From Arenicola marina (Eukaryota > Annelida > Polychaeta > Arenicolidae), in contig OZ025248.1 in the NCBI GenBank assembly GCA_964019135.1, positions 35,767,670 to 35,831,669 of the forward strand: a stretch of 64,000 nt of DNA, written 5' to 3'. Position 1 is the stretch's first letter, and each line of letters starts with the position of its first letter. The notes beneath the pieces are model-generated. The model was not told the origin of the DNA, did not search any database, and was given only the letters and a program-made list of their open reading frames with translations. The position numbers and the translations under genes were made by a program. Positions 58,871 to 64,000 of this stretch are shown here, in pieces.

Positions 58871-59123
58871 GGGGCCGTATTCATAATCTCCTCGTAAGTT
58901 ACGCTCGAAAAGTACATTTTCAACTTAGCCTCACCGGCTTGTTGCGGTGGTGCTCATGATTAAGAAATCCTCTTCAACAAAATGTTAACCCTTTCTTAAT
59001 TCAGAAAATCCAATTCTTGGGTGACTACTTATGTATTTTGAACCCGATAATCGCTCGACAAATCTTCCACTTAGCGCTAAGTCGAGTGGCGGAGCCTAAG
59101 TGGCGATTATGAAATACGGCCCC
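58871..59123. mobile_element. 253-bp MITE with GGGGCCGTATT termini
   Basis: The inverted ends GGGGCCGTATTCATAATC and GGGGCCGTATTTCATAATC (as read from each side) are about 18 bp. There is no ORF. Ends of this form are shared by short non-autonomous DNA transposons in other invertebrates, but the superfamily cannot be fixed from this copy. Confidence 0.7.
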
Positions 59124-59194
59124 GGGAGAGAAAAAGAGCTATGGGTATACTCCTCGTTCATTCGGAGAGACATGGAATCGTGAACCTGCGCAAA

Positions 59195-59300
59195 TATTGA
59201 CCTTTGCACAGGTTGGGTTCGAACCCCAAGCATCGACCTATGAGCTGATAAAGCAGAGCACACTCGACTCGACAAGAGTCGCGCGAGCTACCTACAAGGT
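59195..59300 (-). mobile_element. tRNA-like SINE or tRNA pseudogene (minus strand)
   Basis: On the minus strand, TGCTCTGCTTTATCAGCTCA resembles an anticodon stem-loop region and GGGGTTCGAACCC is a good B box and T-arm. The 5' half and acceptor stem do not pair convincingly, so it is not called a tRNA gene. Confidence 0.4.
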
Positions 59301-59678
59301 CACGCGCTTCCTTCCCCACCTAACCACCAGCAGGATTTTGGTCTGTGTCTTGGAATTACTGGAGCAATGCCACCGCGATAACAAAGCGAAAAACAACGCG
59401 CAATTGGTCACATGATCTACAAGAATAGCATCGCCCTTTGGAAAAAGCATTGACAAAACTTTGACTCACAGCTACCATGACTTCGTACCAATTATACATA
59501 TACATATAATTATAAATACTGTATAGTGCCTGTCCTAGAATATACCGTCACAGCTTGACGCAGCGCATTCACTGCCGACAGTTTACCGACGCACGTAAGG
59601 AGTCGTAAACGTTCTGCCGCAAGCGGACACAGCCAGCGGCAACGTCAAGTCGTTGTCAATGACCGATTGCGAAGTGTT

Positions 59679-59905
59679 CAACCGGAAGTGATTATCCGGA
59701 AGTGTCCAGCGGGGAATGTCCACCCGGAAGTGTCCAACCGGAAGTGTCCAGCGGGGAATGTCCACCCGGAAGTGTCCAACCGGAAGTGTCCAGCGGTGAA
59801 AGTGTCCACCCGGAAGTGTCCAACGGGAAGTGTACAGCGGGGAATGTCCACCCGGAAGTGTCCAACCGGAGGTGTCCAGCGGGGAATGTCCGTCCTGAAG
59901 TGTCA
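59679..59905. repeat. 14-bp repeat array of CCGGAAGTG (ETS-like) sites
   Basis: Built from 14-mers CCGGAAGTGTCCAG, CGGGGAATGTCCAC and CCGGAAGTGTCCAA in a 42-bp trimer. Eight exact CCGGAAGTG words occur from 59682 to 59859. CCGGAAGTG is the consensus of GABP/ETS factors. Frames through the array are artefacts. Confidence 0.85.
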
Positions 59906-60217
59906 CAAGCAGGACTCCATGGAATACAGTAATGCCCTTCTTTCCATGTTTTCACCAGACGCATATTCGCTCGGTATATCCCCTCCACTATTTAACACCC
60001 GTCATGTCATTCCCCACAATGCAACACTACCAATCGCGTGGAGATCGATCGATGTCTGATTTGCTTTGTATCGTGCGTCGGCGTCCAAAACCCGCAAATG
60101 GCCTTGACCGGCCCAGACAGCTTGAGACTCAAGGTCAAGGACGCGATGTCTGGCGATGTATATCAGTGGTTACAGCCACACGAACAGCAGCCCCCCTCCG
60201 GCCCACGGCGAGGCTGC

Positions 60218-62899
60218 CTATCCAAAGTCCTTCAGTATGTGCCACTGGGCCACTGGCTGGCGGCTCTTGGCGAACATCTCGTTCCAGTGCTTGATTTCCA
60301 TTGGTCCACTCTTGCTGCCCAGGATCAGCTGACCAATCAGTTCGTTGCGACCCATTCTATCGTAGTCCATCACAGATATATTGAGGCTCGTCTGCCGTAT
60401 TCGCTCGTATGGAACGTTGAATATGAAAGACTCGTTAAAGACTGGGTTTAACGTCTTTTCCTTAATGATTGTCTTCTTTTTCTCGACTTTTCTCCCGTCG
60501 TGCATCAGCCATATTTTGACGTATGGATCTGCAGCAGTAAGCATGATATTAAACATCTCATCAATGCAATATATAATGATACCTCGACTTGGTCGAAGGC
60601 GTCGTTACACAAAAGTCACACGAGGAACCCATTCACTAAAAATAATGTGTAGCGGAATCCGAGGTATATCGATGACGTCATTAATCAATCAATATTGTAA
60701 TCGATAATATATATAAAAATCCGATCGAGCTGCCAATGACCAACTACAATACTTCTCTAAATATGCATTGATACATTTCTACATAAACACGATTGAATGT
60801 TAAATATATATATATCATCATTACATCCCTTGAATTACGTATTCTTGTGATTTATCTTAATTATTTAATTGAGCATAGCGCCGGGGACAATGATCTACCT
60901 GATAGGCCGTTGATATCTTTGGCTTTGAGTTCCCGGGCTTTAATGATGGTGACGGTGATACGACCCACAGCCGGTTGGTAGCACAGCGACAAAAGCAACT
61001 CACCCAGCTTACCCTGAGGAAAAACATAGAGCAAGATCAAGTCACGAGACTGCAGATAAAGTGCTTGAGAGACGCCAAGGAAAACATGGAGGTTGATCGA
61101 CAAGGAGGAGATTAACAGGCGGAAAAACACCAGACCTTGATTGATTTATAGTCAAAACATGGTTTTAGTCGATTAATTTGAGAGCGAAAACAGGAAAAAA
61201 TTAAGGCAATCAATCAAGTTGAGTCAATCAACTAGATTCTTTCTCGCTTATCTGGTTTCATGGTAGGTGAAAACAGAGGCAACTGAGAGGTCTTCCATCT
61301 TTAAAGGACCTACGCACGAACCGCTCTATACAGCACATGAAACGGTGAGAGGACTTCCATCTTAAAGGACCCACACACAGACCGCAATATACAGCACAGG
61401 AGACAGTGAGAGGACTTCCATCTTAAAGGACCCACACACAGACGGCAATATACAGCACAGGAAACAGTGAGAGGACTTCCATCTTAAAGGACCCACACAC
61501 AGACCGCATTATACAGCACAGGAGACAGTGAGAGGACTTCCATCTTAAAGGACCCACACACAGACCGCAATATACAGCACAGGAGACAGTGAGAGGACTT
61601 CCATCTTAAAGGACCCACACACAGACCGCAATATACAGCACAGGAGACAGTGAGAGGACTTCCATCTTAAAGGACCTACGCACGAACCGCTCTATACAGC
61701 ACAGGAGACAGTGAGAGGACTTCCATCTTAAAGAACCTACGCACGAACCGCTCTATACAGCACAGGAGACGGTGAAAGGATTTCCATCTTAAAGGACCGA
61801 CACACGGACCGCTCTATACAACATTGGAAATGCTTAAAGAACTTCCATCTTAAAGAACCGACAAACAGACCGCTCTATACAGCACAGGGACGGCGAGAGG
61901 ACTTTCATCTTAAAGGACCGACCGACCACACGACCGCGTTGAATTTCTGATTTCATTCAGATTATGGGCAACATGTTTTCAGGATTAAAAATCATTGATC
62001 TTCAAATTCCATTGCCAGCGTCTCCCACTGTGGCAAGCCAGAATAGCGACCAATGACGTCCAAGATATTTATCTTCGGCGTGACGTCACTGGGAAGGAGT
62101 CGCCGCCAGATGGCGTAATTGTATGATAACAGTGATCATCATTAACTTATCACTAACGTATTGTTGCTTCCTAAAATGGCGCCGACATTTTGATAGAGAG
62201 ACATCACGCGGGGATTACCGCCAATCGATACACCAATACCATCAATTATCGCTCATAACAATAAATATATTATTACATTATTTTACGGACTTGTATTATT
62301 GACGGTAATGGTACATGAAAGAGGGTTAATGCATTGTTCAGTAATTAGCAGCTGCATTCGACCTTTTAAGGAGAGTTGTAAGGCACTGACGTAAATAAGG
62401 GACTAGTCTGGAACACATGAGAGACCGATGAACGACCTTGTAAGTCAGGGACACATGAGAGTCAGAGGAATGACCCTGTAAGTCGACCTTGTAAGTCGCC
62501 CATGAGTCGTCAAAACAATGGCGCCAATTCCGATAGCGAATTGCTTATTATTATCCACGATAGCCGATATCCAATTTCTGAAAATTCGCCATACACGTTT
62601 AAAACAAGCCTTGCCGTCAATGACATTCAACCCAGTATCGACCCTAGGTGGCGCTAGTAACAAATCATAATAAGGGCCCCGAGAAACACGCCCTGATCCC
62701 CCCTCCACTGGCCGGACACATGGACTCACCGTGTGCCCCTTGCAGGGCTGGAGATGCTTCCACATGGTCTGGCCTTGGGCCAAGTCCACATCGCTGAGGG
62801 GGAGACAGATCTCCCCGATGGGGTCATCCCGACTGAAACGGTCGTAGTCTAGCACCTGCATGTACAGTGTTCTGCTCATTAGCTTGCTGTAGGGAAAAC
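60218..62899 (-). CDS. SYT7: Synaptotagmin-7-like, last three exons, 5' partial
   Basis: Membrane-trafficking Ca2+ sensor for vesicle exocytosis. Exons in transcript order: 62899-62730 (end of C2A), 61013-60899 (start of C2B) and 60528-60218 (rest of C2B to TAG), with GT-AG junctions and consistent phases. C2A contains [18 protein letters not shown] with its aspartates, then the linker QPCKGHT. C2B has [15 protein letters not shown], the loop-1 aspartates in [12 protein letters not shown], the polybasic VEKKKT, and loop 3 [13 protein letters not shown]. The last position of loop 3 is Glu where most Ca2+-binding C2B domains have Asp. The C-terminus [12 protein letters not shown] matches the family's WHxL motif. 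Residues such as [14 protein letters not shown] and [10 protein letters not shown] point to SYT7 over SYT1. I found no earlier exon up to 64000, so the transmembrane and first C2A exons are outside. Confidence 0.9.
61265..61930. repeat. 61-bp minisatellite in the SYT7 intron
   Basis: About 11 copies of a unit with GTGAGAGGACTTCCATCTTA and CTATACAGCACAGGAGACA. Central copies are nearly identical and edge copies diverge. It lies within the intron between the C2A and C2B exons. Confidence 0.92.
61931..62729. other. SYT7 intron, remainder
   Basis: No repeat or ORF of note apart from the readthrough of the C2A exon. No other exon is seen. Confidence 0.4.
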
Positions 62900-64000
62900 C
62901 TGCAAAGATAAAAAACAAAACGTGGTCAGCGTATGTTAATTAACAAAATAGACACACAATACAAAAAATACACCGTCGTCGATCGTTGTTTGTCGCCTTC
63001 TGGAGACACAGACGCGCAGCCAGGCCGCAAGCATGGTTGTCATCAGGCCATCACAGAATAAAACATGCACAGAGACTCGTGTGCGAACGCACTTAGGATT
63101 GGCTCAGGGAAGTGTTGCAATATCGTGACTCAGTCAACCCATCCGTCCCGCCCCCCGCCCCCACCCCCCAAAAAAAATACTAAAAAATACTAATAAATAA
63201 CAGAGTATACATGTACATTGTAGTTTCGGCCCCTTTCGAATCTTAATCTATTTGTTAACTATCTCGGTCATCTGAATGTACACAGGTGGCCCAGAACACC
63301 ATCCATCTAACCCTTGTCGCAGCTTCCTCGATTTCCCTAATAATGTTTTCCTTCCCCAATAGCCGGTTATCCCCGTGCCGCGTTCGCTTTTAAAGAAAAG
63401 AGCAAAGTTGCCCGACCCTTTTCTGGCGAAACAAAGGGTGTGGACCAAAGCTTCCCGTACCACCCCCCGTCTCCTCCCCCCCCCCCCCCCCCGTACCCCG
63501 TCCCCTTCCCCGCCACTCTCACTCTGCGGGTTCCTTATTGACTTGACATTTCCGACTTCCGGGCGTGTCGCCCGGATCCATTTATCGGCAATATTACAGC
63601 GTCCAGGATTTATACGGGTCACTATCACCGGTGGTGCTGGTAATGGGCTATAGTCACGTCGTGAAAACTTGATCCTATCTGCACAACCTGTCGATCGGTG
63701 GCACAAAAACCCGGATGTAGTCTAAAACTATCCAGTCACCTCCAGTGGTAATACCTAATGCACACGTGGCTGTTTTTATGCCACCTTTCTGTACAGATGG
63801 CCTACATCTAGCCAATAAACCATATGAAACAAATGGAGATAAATGTTTCCAAAACCAGTTTGAACAGGAGACGACTTCTAAAGCGCTGGGAAAGTCAACG
63901 AAAGTATCACGGGGAGCCACGACGCTACTATAGACTTACCCGACGAGCAATACACTATATTTATATATTTTATTGATGAAGAAACGTATTTATGTTGAGA
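62900..64000. other. SYT7 upstream intron, no exon found
   Basis: Contains C-rich low-complexity tracts at about 63150 and 63475-63495. I searched the minus strand for the remainder of C2A (SDPFVK- and NPHWNE-like motifs) and did not find it. Confidence 0.45.

Noticed and set aside
59583-59988. ORFs of 76-130 codons over the CCGGAAGTG array
   Set aside because: A 42-bp (3 x 14) period keeps frames open, and there is no coding evidence.
63375-63706. Pro/Arg- or Gly-rich ORFs near 63.5 kb
   Set aside because: They arise from a C-run low-complexity tract with no exon signals.

Overview
The window is nuclear DNA from an animal. Genes are split by many GT-AG introns and surrounded by minisatellites, foldback elements and LINEs, and the three recognisable proteins are close to their vertebrate orthologues. 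That fits a slowly evolving invertebrate, probably marine (a lancelet or hemichordate, or a lophotrochozoan). The sequence alone does not decide which.

Layout. 1-3562 (+): last five exons of ARID2, the PBAF chromatin-remodelling subunit, with its glutamine-rich region, C2H2 pair and conserved C-terminus. 3.5-13 kb: a tandem-repeat downstream zone, then unannotated DNA with foldback and hAT-like non-autonomous repeats. 13045-18562 (+): a ten-exon gene for a basic 463-residue protein that I do not recognise. 21137-37542 (-): a complete 25-exon WDR3/UTP12 gene (about 927 aa), a WD40 protein of the small-subunit processome. It is tail-to-tail with the unknown gene. 39.96-53.13 kb: a 13-kb structure bounded by inverted ends. 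Its two arms are arrays of a 167-bp repeat in opposite orientation. It is invaded by a LINE with an uninterrupted ORF, a decayed second LINE and an 854-bp foldback element, and it contains a small zinc-finger ORF. 53.4-60.2 kb: no convincing genes, more foldback and MITE DNA, and a cluster of ETS-like sites. 60218-62899 (-): last three exons of a synaptotagmin-7-like gene (end of C2A and all of C2B). Its 5' exons lie beyond the window.

The genes are ordinary housekeeping or neuronal genes and do not form a pathway. The most striking signals are structural. Minisatellites in WDR3 repeatedly begin at splice sites; two arrays are amplified copies of a splice junction itself, giving about 13 decoy donors after exon 12 and 11 decoy acceptors before exon 16. 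The 13-kb inverted structure has 167-bp satellite-like subterminal arrays, including a young 333-bp higher-order repeat.
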